From positions 1-18,913 of the forward strand of contig CAJXXO010000017.1 of assembly GCA_913062655.1 (NCBI GenBank): 18,913 nt of DNA. The letters run 5' to 3'. A program made the position numbers and the translations under genes. Below the pieces are notes generated by a model. That model made no database searches. It saw nothing but the letters and a program-made list of their open reading frames with translations, and was not told the DNA's origin. This document shows, piece by piece, positions 1-6,959 of this stretch (its first letter is position 1; each line of letters opens with the position of its first letter). This DNA comes from an uncultured Bacteroidota bacterium. GTDB lineage: Bacteria > Bacteroidota > Bacteroidia > Chitinophagales > S012-47.

Positions 1-75
1 CACTTACCGTTCTCGAACTGGCGTCCGCCTCTGGCGGATATGCGCCCAACGAGCTACCAACTGCTCCACCCCGCG
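1..75 (-). pseudogene. Decayed initiator tRNA-Met-like fragment with inserted palindrome
   Basis: Reading the minus strand from 75, the sequence opens with CGCGGGG, a TG linker and a D-arm GAGC-AGTTGGTA-GCTC. It then runs into GTTGGGC and a loop that still contains CAT, as in bacterial initiator tRNA-Met. After the anticodon the 3' half of the anticodon stem is missing. It is replaced by a TCCGCC-AGA-GGCGGA palindrome (24-38). Beyond that a T-arm-like GCCAGTTCGAG remains, but its 3' strand (ACGGT) does not pair, and the next bases (AAGTG) cannot pair with the CGCGGGG acceptor strand. I therefore call it a tRNA relic, not a working tRNA. The identification rests on recalled consensus, not an alignment. 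Positions 76-215 beyond it show no gene or clear signal. Confidence 0.55.
24..38. repeat. Perfect hairpin palindrome inside the tRNA relic
   Basis: TCCGCC and GGCGGA are a perfect 6-bp inverted repeat around a 3-nt loop. An outer GGCG/CGCC pair extends the stem with a small bulge. It sits exactly where the tRNA similarity breaks. It looks like a short REP-like palindromic element, although no second copy occurs in this window, so repeat status is inferred from shape only. Confidence 0.5.
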
Positions 76-215
76 ATATATCAATTCATTTACCTGAAGA
101 TGCTCAAAAAGAAATAAACATCGGTAAAATGATATGTGCAATACGTCAAATCGCTATTTCATTAGCGGGTAGCAAAATTAGAATATTGAATAGAACTCAC
201 CAAATGTTTTGCTGT

Positions 216-1943
216 TTAGTCGCCTTTTTTAATGAGTAGGAAGGTCTGGTCCTTTCTTGGGTTATTACCTAGCTGTATCAATGGCCAGTTCGTCTGCTTC
301 AGAAAGGCATTTGGTGTTGGTCCTAGCACGGAAAACGTATGGGTATATGCCACAGTATTGGTGGGGTATACCGTTTCTGAAGAGGATAGGGTATCGGTTG
401 TTGTTTGCCATGAGTACTCTGCTGGTAATAGCTGGTGAATACGCTTGGCATATGTATTCGCCAACTGGGGATATCCTTTTGCCAGTACACATCGTACTAC
501 ATTCGCTGGTACTGGAATGCTATCGCGTTGGAAGCCCACCGGGCAAAGCTTTCGACCCATGGAAACGCTATCCAGGTTGTTCTCGGTTCCAGAAGCATAC
601 AGCGTCACCAGAGTAAGGAAAACTTCGTCAAATCGATTCACCAATAAGGGAACCGCTGGTTGCAGCCCCGGTTGATAGGGCGACTGCGCAATGGATACTC
701 GTTGCAATAGGTTTGTATCATCGAAATCTACGGTGAGCGTATAGTGGTTCGAAAGTGGGTGTGTCCACTTTTCTAGTGCCTGCGGTATCCAGCCATTTGC
801 TGCCAACTTATCTTCGGCCATTTCTTCTGCATCTGTCCAATTCAAACTATAGGGAAGGGGGTGGTCCAACCCTCTGCCGATGGATACCTCATGCACCCAC
901 CCATCTTGCTGACTGTGAATAACCTGTGGCGCAGCATAGGCGACCGGATACCACCAGGTAGGGTAGCCAAGAAAGTACCAATCTGTGGTAGGTAATTCAA
1001 ATCGATGAGCAGTGGTAGGGTAGCCATTCCCGCCTTGTTCTACGGGAAGGGTAAGGTGATAAAATAGCATGGGGTTGGGTTGTTTCAGGGAATTGTGTAG
1101 CAGAACGGCAGCTCGTTCTAAAACGGCTGCTTCCCAGGTTGTATTGGTGTCTGCTACAAATCCTTGCATCTGTTGGATCATGGTAATGAGCTCTAAGCGC
1201 AGCGAAGAGGCCGCTTGCAGCTTCAATCCGGTCAGTGGTGTTCGTGAATTCCGATGATAGGTCAGGTTCATTAAGTGGGTGACCACTTGTACCTGGCGCT
1301 GATCAAGGCGCAGCGGTAAGGCAATTGATCTTTCAGGAAAGCTAACGGTATAGATTATTTCGGGTCGGTAATCGGCATGTTGCCAGGCCTCCTCATATAC
1401 GGTATAGGGCCCTAATGTACTCCTCCCTTCCCACAGGGTATCTCGCATGGTATCCAGTTGTACCCAGCTTATTTCTTTGGTTAAATGGGTTAGTAAAGTA
1501 GGTAGCAACAAGCTATCTGGCACAGTAGCATCATAAGCCCGTATATGATCCGCTGCGGCCGGATGAATGGGCGGAAAACTGCCAGAAAGGTCCTCAACAA
1601 ATTTCGTCCATACAGCGCCTTCGGTCTTTTTCCGCAAGCTTATCAATTCCAGTTCTGCAGAGTCTGCCTGGTACCGATAGGCCCACTGCAAGTCGAAACA
1701 ACGCATTGCGATGGAGGCAAATCCAGTACTTGTGTCCACTGGCGAAATGGTAATCTCACCCTCCAGTAAAGGTCCCACATCATATATCCATGTATCTTCT
1801 CCTGAAGTTCTGTCCTGGCCAGCATAGTATAAAAACCATGGCTGTTGGTCCACCTTGCCTGATAATACAGGCGGTGTATAGGACTGACCATAAGCCCATA
1901 AACTCAGTGGAATGGATAGAAGTAATCCAATTACATTACGCAT
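216..1943 (-). CDS. Secreted protein of unknown function, 575 aa
   Basis: I do not recognise this family. The first 20 residues form a typical signal peptide (MRN, then a leucine/isoleucine-rich core ending near AYGQ), so the protein should be exported. The rest is rich in Trp, Tyr, Pro and Thr with alternating hydrophobic stretches, which suggests a mainly beta-strand protein, and no transmembrane helix follows the signal. No catalytic motif, lipobox or type IX sorting domain is visible; it ends FLLIKKGD. The ATG at 1943 is chosen because it places the signal peptide at the terminus. It is divergent from the exodeoxyribonuclease gene across 95 bp. Downstream lies only the tRNA relic, and no clear terminator is seen. 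Probably a lineage-specific envelope or periplasmic protein. Confidence 0.75.
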   Translation of the reverse strand: MRNVIGLLLSIPLSLWAYGQSYTPPVLSGKVDQQPWFLYYAGQDRTSGEDTWIYDVGPLLEGEITISPVDTSTGFASIAMRCFDLQWAYRYQADSAELELISLRKKTEGAVWTKFVEDLSGSFPPIHPAAADHIRAYDATVPDSLLLPTLLTHLTKEISWVQLDTMRDTLWEGRSTLGPYTVYEEAWQHADYRPEIIYTVSFPERSIALPLRLDQRQVQVVTHLMNLTYHRNSRTPLTGLKLQAASSLRLELITMIQQMQGFVADTNTTWEAAVLERAAVLLHNSLKQPNPMLFYHLTLPVEQGGNGYPTTAHRFELPTTDWYFLGYPTWWYPVAYAAPQVIHSQQDGWVHEVSIGRGLDHPLPYSLNWTDAEEMAEDKLAANGWIPQALEKWTHPLSNHYTLTVDFDDTNLLQRVSIAQSPYQPGLQPAVPLLVNRFDEVFLTLVTLYASGTENNLDSVSMGRKLCPVGFQRDSIPVPANVVRCVLAKGYPQLANTYAKRIHQLLPAEYSWQTTTDTLSSSETVYPTNTVAYTHTFSVLGPTPNAFLKQTNWPLIQLGNNPRKDQTFLLIKKGD

Positions 1944-2038
1944 AGTCCTGCGGTTCTCGGTAGGGTCAGCGCTTTGAAGTTACAACCGAATTGTTGCATC
2001 TGGAACTAATCCCCTAATTTCCGCGCAAATTCTATACC

Positions 2039-2806
2039 ATGCGCATAATCTCCTGGAATGTGAATGGACTGCGAGCCGTCTACCGGAAAAATCAGTTTCC
2101 GCAATTATTGCATGATTGGCAACCGGATATCTTTTGTGTGCAAGAGACCAAATCCCATCCAGATCAATTACCTGCTGCACTCCGAACACCAGCGGGCTAC
2201 AATGCTTACTATTCATCAGCAGAAAAGAAAGGCTATAGCGGTGTAGCCTTATACGCAATGGCACCCCCACAAAGAATAAAGGAACATTGGGGTGAGTCGC
2301 ATTATCAGCAGGAAGGTAGAATCTTGCAAGCTGACTATCCCGACTTTACACTGTACAACATATACTTCCCCAATGGCAGGGCATCTGCAGACAGGTTGGC
2401 TTATAAAATGCAGTTCTATCGCGACTTTGCCCAGCATCTGTCGCATCAACTGGAAACGCAGCCCAACATCATAATCTGTGGCGATGTAAATACCGCTCAC
2501 CAAGCCATTGATCTGGCCAGACCGAAACCCAACGCAGACAAGTCTGGCTTTCTACCCCAAGAACGAGCCTGGATCGACCAATTGTTAGCACTTGGCTTTG
2601 TCGATAGCTTCCGGTATTTCTCTACTGCTCCGCACCACTATACCTACTGGGATATGATTACCCGTGCCCGGGAGCGTAATGTTGGCTGGCGGATTGACTA
2701 TTTTTTCGTTTCCCAGGGGTTGCTTCCTCGATTGCAGAAGGCAAACATTCATGCTGAGGTGATGGGGTCCGACCATTGTCCTATCAGTATTGAAATAGGG
2801 ATATGA
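2039..2806 (+). CDS. xth: Exodeoxyribonuclease III (AP endonuclease)
   Basis: A Mg-dependent 3'-5' exonuclease and class II AP endonuclease that nicks DNA 5' to abasic sites in base-excision repair; it acts in the cytoplasm. The whole 255-residue protein matches the exonuclease-endonuclease-phosphatase fold at normal family length. It opens with MRIISWNVNGLRA (Asn7) and has the metal-binding Glu36 in CVQETK, the YFPNG loop near 109-113, Asp149/Asn151 in GDVNTAH, Asp220 in WRIDYFF, and the catalytic pair Asp245-His246 in GSDHCPI. All expected active-site residues are present. The start follows from the conserved N-terminal strand; there is no Shine-Dalgarno sequence. It stands alone, 97 bp before the propeller gene, and reads as a housekeeping repair gene. 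Confidence 0.95.
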   Translation: MRIISWNVNGLRAVYRKNQFPQLLHDWQPDIFCVQETKSHPDQLPAALRTPAGYNAYYSSAEKKGYSGVALYAMAPPQRIKEHWGESHYQQEGRILQADYPDFTLYNIYFPNGRASADRLAYKMQFYRDFAQHLSHQLETQPNIIICGDVNTAHQAIDLARPKPNADKSGFLPQERAWIDQLLALGFVDSFRYFSTAPHHYTYWDMITRARERNVGWRIDYFFVSQGLLPRLQKANIHAEVMGSDHCPISIEIGI

Positions 2807-2890
2807 AGACAGAGTACTAAAATGTTATTGACATAAGTAATTGTAAAGGAAACGATTATCACTTCGACTCGTTGTAGCCATTGAATAAAA

Positions 2891-2896
2891 AAGGAG
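2891..2896 (+). promoter_or_regulatory. Shine-Dalgarno-like AAGGAG
   Basis: AAGGAG lies 7 nt before the ATG at 2904. It stands out because the other genes in this window mostly start without a recognisable Shine-Dalgarno sequence, as is usual in Bacteroidota. It supports the chosen start of the propeller gene. Confidence 0.5.
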
Positions 2897-2903
2897 AAAA
2901 TTC

Positions 2904-4238
2904 ATGTTTCAACGATGGCTAATAACGCTAGTATTATCGTTTCTATTCACTACTGGAATGGCCCAAGTACAACTGATAAGTGGTTTGGGCCAAGAACACA
3001 TCCAAGACCTGGCCAAAGATCCAGCCGGTAATGTTTATGTGCTGGGCTCTTTCGAGAACAACCTTCTTATAGGTGGAGAAGAGATACAGTCGAATGGGGG
3101 ATCTGATATGTTTCTGGCCAAGTACGATGACAACCTAAGCTTGCAATGGGTAAAAAGCTGGGGTGGTAAATTAGATGAAACAGCAGGCCAAATTGTAGTA
3201 ACACCCACCGGTTCACTTATGATGACTGCCCATTATGAAGGGCCTTGGGTTATTGAAGGCCGTAAGTTACAAGCATTAGGTAAGCAACACGTTACCCTGT
3301 TAACATTGCAACCTTCTGGTGAAGTGATCCACGTTGCGCAGCTTCCCGGTGAGGGTACTTTCACTAGTCAAGCCTTAGCAACCAATATGGAAGGTGATCG
3401 CTTTTTAGCACTACAATATGAAGGTGTAATGCAAGTGAATGGGGTGAGATTTGCCGCCCCGTTGGGTCAGCCAGAAGTATTGCTATTGAAAGGCACCTCA
3501 AGTAAAGAGTGGGACTGGGCTCGTACCTTTACAGGAGCTGACAGAGAGGGAAACGCCCAGTTGGCCACCGATCCCAGTGGTGGTGTCTTTATTGCCCTTA
3601 CTTTTTCTGACCGGCTTGATGTAGGAGATGAAAGCCTGACCGCGGACGGGAATAGCGATTTTTTTCTGGGCCACTACTCATCAGCAGGGCTGCTGAACTG
3701 GTACAACAGAAGCTGGGGTGCGGGCCATGATCGCGCGCATGCTATTACAACTGATCCCACCGGTGCAGTTTATGTAACCGGTCACTTCTCTCAACAAATC
3801 AGAATAGGAGGCTTGGAAGCTGCCAGTGCTTCTGGCAACGATATGTTTATTGCAAAGTGGAATGCAGCCGGTAAGGAAGAATGGCTACGTGTAGGTAGCG
3901 GAGGCATGGGACCCGATGCAGGTTATGCGATTTCCTGGAACGATGATATGCTGTGGGTTACCGGTAAATATGCTGAAGGCATCACCTTTGATACCTATAG
4001 CCTTGAAGGTGCAGATGATACCGAAATGTTTTTAGCTACTTACGCCTCTAATGGTGTAATGAACGGACTCATTAGGGCCGGTGGTAATGGCATGGATAAA
4101 GGAAAAGCGGTTCAACTGCTTCCCAAAGATCGGGTACTGTTGGTAGGCGTATTCGAAGGTAAAACCAACGTTGGCGGCCTACCTATTGAAAGCTCGGACG
4201 ATCAAGACGCTTTTTTATGGTTATTTGACCATGAATAA
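2904..4238 (+). CDS. Secreted seven-repeat beta-propeller protein (SBBP-like)
   Basis: Residues 1-20 form a signal peptide (core LITLVLSFLFTT, cleavage near GMA-Q). The remainder is a tandem repeat with a period of about 61 residues. Its anchor, a (D/E)-x-F-(L/I)-(A/G)-x-(Y/W)-like strand, occurs at about 68, 252, 313, 374 and 435, with degenerate copies near 129 and 191. Each repeat also carries 'DPxGxVYVxGxF' (40-50, 284-295) and an 'IGG' strand. Seven copies would close a seven-bladed propeller, as in SBBP-repeat proteins of Bacteroidota. Such proteins usually bind ligands or other proteins; no enzyme motif is seen. It lacks a type IX C-terminal domain and ends directly after the last blade, so it may stay periplasmic. 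It lies 72 bp before the phosphatase gene. Confidence 0.8.
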   Translation: MFQRWLITLVLSFLFTTGMAQVQLISGLGQEHIQDLAKDPAGNVYVLGSFENNLLIGGEEIQSNGGSDMFLAKYDDNLSLQWVKSWGGKLDETAGQIVVTPTGSLMMTAHYEGPWVIEGRKLQALGKQHVTLLTLQPSGEVIHVAQLPGEGTFTSQALATNMEGDRFLALQYEGVMQVNGVRFAAPLGQPEVLLLKGTSSKEWDWARTFTGADREGNAQLATDPSGGVFIALTFSDRLDVGDESLTADGNSDFFLGHYSSAGLLNWYNRSWGAGHDRAHAITTDPTGAVYVTGHFSQQIRIGGLEAASASGNDMFIAKWNAAGKEEWLRVGSGGMGPDAGYAISWNDDMLWVTGKYAEGITFDTYSLEGADDTEMFLATYASNGVMNGLIRAGGNGMDKGKAVQLLPKDRVLLVGVFEGKTNVGGLPIESSDDQDAFLWLFDHE

Positions 4239-4285
4239 TAGGTTGAGGTAAATCAATTAACGCATGGCAGTGGATGAGAATGCTG

Positions 4286-4293
4286 TAATATTG
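4286..4293 (+). promoter_or_regulatory. Possible -7 promoter element (TAATATTG)
   Basis: TAATATTG differs by one base from the Bacteroidota -7 consensus TAnnTTTG and lies 17 nt before the phosphatase ATG. No convincing -33 TTTG is seen upstream. It would give the phosphatase gene a promoter separate from the propeller gene. Confidence 0.3.
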
Positions 4294-4310
4294 TAGGCAA
4301 ATCCAATGTC

Positions 4311-5111
4311 ATGCGTTTTTTATTCGTGCCTTTGTTACTAAGCCTACTCATCAGTTGTCAATCAGAAAGACCGACAACTGAATCAGTGAAAGATACCACC
4401 GGAGACCAGGATAGGTTGCTCATGGCCACTTTGTACATGCAGCAATCAGCCGAGTATCGTGCCCTTTGTCGACAGACCTATCGATGGGCTACTTATGCCT
4501 TGCAAGAGCACTTACAGCGCAATCCCGAGCAACCGGCTATTGTGCTGGACCTTGACGAAACGGTATTAGATAACTCTCCCTATTCCGCCTGGCAGATTTT
4601 GCAAAAAGAGCCCTATGGAAAAGAAAGTTGGATGGAATGGACCGCCCTTGCTGCGGCAGATACCTTGCCGGGAGTTGGTCAGTTTCTACGAAAAGCAGAT
4701 GCTATGGGGGTGGCGATTTTTTATGTCTCCAACAGAAGAGTAGCCGAACTCGACCCGACCCTGGCGAATCTTCGTCAGTTCAACTTACCCCAAGTTGATA
4801 GTGCAACGGTGTTGTTGCGCGATACTACCGGCAGCAAGGTGCCCAGAAGAGCCACCATAACCGATCAAGGATATGATATTGTTATGCTTTGTGGGGACAA
4901 CTTAAACGACTTTGCCGCAGTTTTTGAAGATGGAAATGGTGCGGAACGCAAAGCAGCAGTTATACAACACAGTGCTAAGTGGGGCACCCGCTGGATTGTA
5001 TTGCCCAATCCTACTTATGGTGCATGGGATGGCGCTATACTACAGGGGGCATATGACCTTACGGCCACACAGCAGGATAGCATACGGAAGGCAGCGCTTC
5101 GATCTTTTTAG
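4311..5111 (+). CDS. Acid phosphatase / 5'-nucleotidase lipoprotein, e(P4) family
   Basis: A surface or periplasmic phosphatase of the HAD superfamily (class C acid phosphatase, OlpA/e(P4) type) that releases phosphate from nucleotide monophosphates and similar esters. The N-terminus has a hydrophobic stretch and a lipobox LISC with Cys16 as the lipidation site. HAD motif I is DLDET with Asp80 and Asp82, followed by the family-typical VLDNSPY. Motif II is YVSNR (Ser140-Asn141), motif III includes Lys176 in SKVPRR, and motif IV is GDNLNDF (Asp196, Asp200). At 266 residues it has normal family length. In H. influenzae the homologue processes NAD-derived nucleotides; that role here is inference. 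Its TAG overlaps the stop codon of the convergent di-heme enzyme gene by 4 bp, so there is no room for a terminator between them. Confidence 0.92.
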   Translation: MRFLFVPLLLSLLISCQSERPTTESVKDTTGDQDRLLMATLYMQQSAEYRALCRQTYRWATYALQEHLQRNPEQPAIVLDLDETVLDNSPYSAWQILQKEPYGKESWMEWTALAAADTLPGVGQFLRKADAMGVAIFYVSNRRVAELDPTLANLRQFNLPQVDSATVLLRDTTGSKVPRRATITDQGYDIVMLCGDNLNDFAAVFEDGNGAERKAAVIQHSAKWGTRWIVLPNPTYGAWDGAILQGAYDLTATQQDSIRKAALRSF

Positions 5112-6160
5112 CGCGCTTGCTGGGGTAAATATTTGGGATGGGATAAGAAACTCCGATCTGTCAAACTATGTAGAAAAGCAATCAGGTCAGCCTTCTCATT
5201 GTCGGTAAGCGAAAACCCCGTGATGAGTGGGCTCTTATTGGGGTGAGGTTGTCCGCCAGAAGCGTAATGATCTATCACGGATGCTAAGGTGGGCAAACTG
5301 CCATCATGCATATAAGGGGCTGATACTTCCACATTTCGTAAGGTTGGCACCTTAAACTTTCCAATGTCGGACTCCTTCATGGTTACACGCCTTCGACCCG
5401 GGTCATCACTGTAGTCGCTATGGAGACCATTGTGCGCAAAACCATTGTTGGTAAAATTGAAGCCGCTGTGGCATTGACTGCATTGTAATTTTTCGGACAT
5501 GAACAATTGCAGGCCACGCTGTGCTGCGGGAGAAAGAGCTGAAGAATCACCTTGCACCCATCTATCGTACGGGCTATTGGCGCTAATCATGGTGCGCTCA
5601 AAGGCAGCCAAAGCACGGATAATACTGTAGCTGTCCGGCTGCCGGCCATATGCTTTTTGAAAGAGATAAAGGTAAGTGGAGTCTTCCCGAAGACGTAGGG
5701 CGGCTTGATGGATATTGAGTTGCATCTCATCTTCATTGTCAAGTGGCGCCAGTACTTGTAGTTCCAGGCTAGGGATTCCACCATCAAAGAAGAAGTGTTT
5801 GTTATAGGCAATGTTGGTCAGCGTAGGCGAATTACGAAACCCCCGCCTGCCGTGCACGCCAGCGGAGACTTTGTCTGGGTCTGAAAAGGCAAAGGGCAGT
5901 TGATGGCAATTGGCACAACTGATGGTGCTATCCAGCGACAATAGTGGCTCGTAAAACAGGCGCCTGCCTAAGTCTACCCGTTCTTGTGTCATGGCATTAT
6001 CAGCCGGCACCTCGGGTTCAGGAAAATGATCAGGCAGGTTCCAGTGATAAGGTGTGGCAGTTAAAGTAGTTTCCTGGACCGATTTCTCACTTTGACATCC
6101 AGCGAATAACCAAATTATCGCCAATGCAAGTCCTTTACTCAAAGGCTGCAACAGTCTCAT
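5108..6160 (-). CDS. Di-heme c-type cytochrome peroxidase, MauG/MbnH-like lipoprotein
   Basis: Residues 1-22 form a lipoprotein signal ending LFAGC (Cys22). Two c-heme sites follow: CANCH at 82-86 and CSQCH at 227-231, the pattern of bacterial cytochrome c peroxidases and MauG. The segment NLPDHFPEPEVPADN (41-55) and the RN...LTNIAYN region are typical of the MbnH-like branch. The APYMHDG motif (281-287) is the usual C-terminal family signature. The second of two overlapping genes, it starts 26 nt inside the MbnP-like gene, so translation is probably coupled and the pair likely works together: by analogy the enzyme oxidises Trp to kynurenine in its partner. Where classical members have FWDG this protein has FFDG (Phe125). 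A plain peroxide-detoxifying peroxidase is the alternative. The ATG at 6160 is fixed by the signal peptide. Confidence 0.88.
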   Translation of the reverse strand: MRLLQPLSKGLALAIIWLFAGCQSEKSVQETTLTATPYHWNLPDHFPEPEVPADNAMTQERVDLGRRLFYEPLLSLDSTISCANCHQLPFAFSDPDKVSAGVHGRRGFRNSPTLTNIAYNKHFFFDGGIPSLELQVLAPLDNEDEMQLNIHQAALRLREDSTYLYLFQKAYGRQPDSYSIIRALAAFERTMISANSPYDRWVQGDSSALSPAAQRGLQLFMSEKLQCSQCHSGFNFTNNGFAHNGLHSDYSDDPGRRRVTMKESDIGKFKVPTLRNVEVSAPYMHDGSLPTLASVIDHYASGGQPHPNKSPLITGFSLTDNEKADLIAFLHSLTDRSFLSHPKYLPQQAR

Positions 6161-6851
6161 CCATCACTTTTGTGGCGAGCGGTAAATTATTCATCGTATG
6201 CGTGCTCAACTCCTGTCGGAAATCAATGTCGTCCAGAATTTTGGCGTAGTCAATAGTAACGGTAACGGTAGCGTTACCTTCCGGGTCTACCGAGAACTGC
6301 TGGTCGATGTCAACGGTACGAAGCAATTGATCCAGGCCTAAATGATAAAAGAAAGCCGTGCCTGCAATGCCGGTATTGGAGGTATCGCAGTCTCCTTCAA
6401 ACTTCACAAAAATATAGCCGGTATTCCAGGCCCAGTGCTGATAGCGGGGGTGGGCCGGGTTGAGTGGACTATTGGCAGGAAAGGTAGTAGGATCACTGTG
6501 ATTGGCCACACTATCGATACCGATATCGAAGGTAAGTCCCGTGTAATCACCTGCAGGAATGCTGTCAATGGTGTACGTAGAGGCATCTGGCGAGATGGAC
6601 AAGTAGGTATTTTCAAAAGTGTAAGGTGTACTTCCCTTAGCCGTGAAGCCTGATAAATAGATATTGGCGGTATTGAATTGGTATATCTGTCCCAAATTGT
6701 TGGTGTAGTTGGTGCCGAAGGCAAATGGGCTACCATTGAATTCGTGTCTCACCTCCAAATTGAGGGTGCCACTATTGTCATTGTTCTTTTTACAGCCCCA
6801 TTGCATGGTAGCAACGGCTATAAGGAGTATAATTGCGGTAATCGTTCTCAT
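6135..6851 (-). CDS. MbnP-like copper-binding lipoprotein candidate
   Basis: A 238-residue exported protein with an N-terminal hydrophobic signal and Cys20 (QWGC, a weak lipobox) followed by a Lys/Asn-rich tether. The body resembles the MbnP family: LNLEVRHEFNG near 31-40, an 'NTANIYLSGF' strand near 60-69, 'IPAGDYTGLTFDIGID' (98-113), then HPRYQHWAWNTGYIFVKFEG at 134-153 and a FFYHLG strand (167-172). In the characterised MbnP a tryptophan is converted to kynurenine by the di-heme partner MbnH and helps bind copper. Here the mature chain has only Trp140 and Trp142, both in this motif, with His134, His139, His118 and His170 as possible ligands. The partner gene overlaps by 26 nt. Copper binding is inferred from family, not visible in sequence. 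Confidence 0.82.
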   Translation of the reverse strand: MRTITAIILLIAVATMQWGCKKNNDNSGTLNLEVRHEFNGSPFAFGTNYTNNLGQIYQFNTANIYLSGFTAKGSTPYTFENTYLSISPDASTYTIDSIPAGDYTGLTFDIGIDSVANHSDPTTFPANSPLNPAHPRYQHWAWNTGYIFVKFEGDCDTSNTGIAGTAFFYHLGLDQLLRTVDIDQQFSVDPEGNATVTVTIDYAKILDDIDFRQELSTHTMNNLPLATKVMDETVAAFE

Positions 6852-6862
6852 GAGCCATGTAT

Positions 6863-6959
6863 TTGTAAGCTAAACTATTACCTATAACGTGTAAAATAGG
6901 CGATTTAGGTCACCATCGCGTAAAATAAACGGCTGACCCTATGCTGAATAAGCTTACAA
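6863..6959. repeat. 9-bp inverted repeat pair flanking the mbnP-like upstream region
   Basis: TTGTAAGCT at 6863-6871 is the exact reverse complement of AGCTTACAA at 6951-6959. The pair brackets almost the whole gap before the MbnP-like gene; the right copy overlaps the stop codon of the upstream lipoprotein gene. No target duplication is visible. It could be a large stem, paired operator half-sites or chance. Confidence 0.35.
6888..6927. promoter_or_regulatory. Two direct repeats CGyGTAAAATA, candidate operator
   Basis: CGTGTAAAATA (6888-6898) and CGCGTAAAATA (6917-6927) match at 10 of 11 bases and are spaced 29 bp start to start, close to three helical turns. They sit 37-76 bp upstream of the MbnP-like start on the transcribed side. 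A tandem binding site for a regulator of the copper-protein pair is the natural reading; no regulator gene is in the window. Confidence 0.35.

Noticed and set aside
1..75. A functional tRNA-Met gene
   Set aside because: The anticodon stem and T-stem do not close, and the five bases visible beyond the T-arm (AAGTG) cannot pair with the CGCGGGG acceptor strand.
257..616. Plus-strand open frame of 119 residues near the left end
   Set aside because: It is antisense to the 575-residue secreted protein, whose signal peptide and protein-like composition are much better.
6863..6959. A miniature transposon (MITE) with 9-bp ends
   Set aside because: The ends are short, there is no target duplication, and one end overlaps a gene's stop codon; kept only as an inverted repeat.
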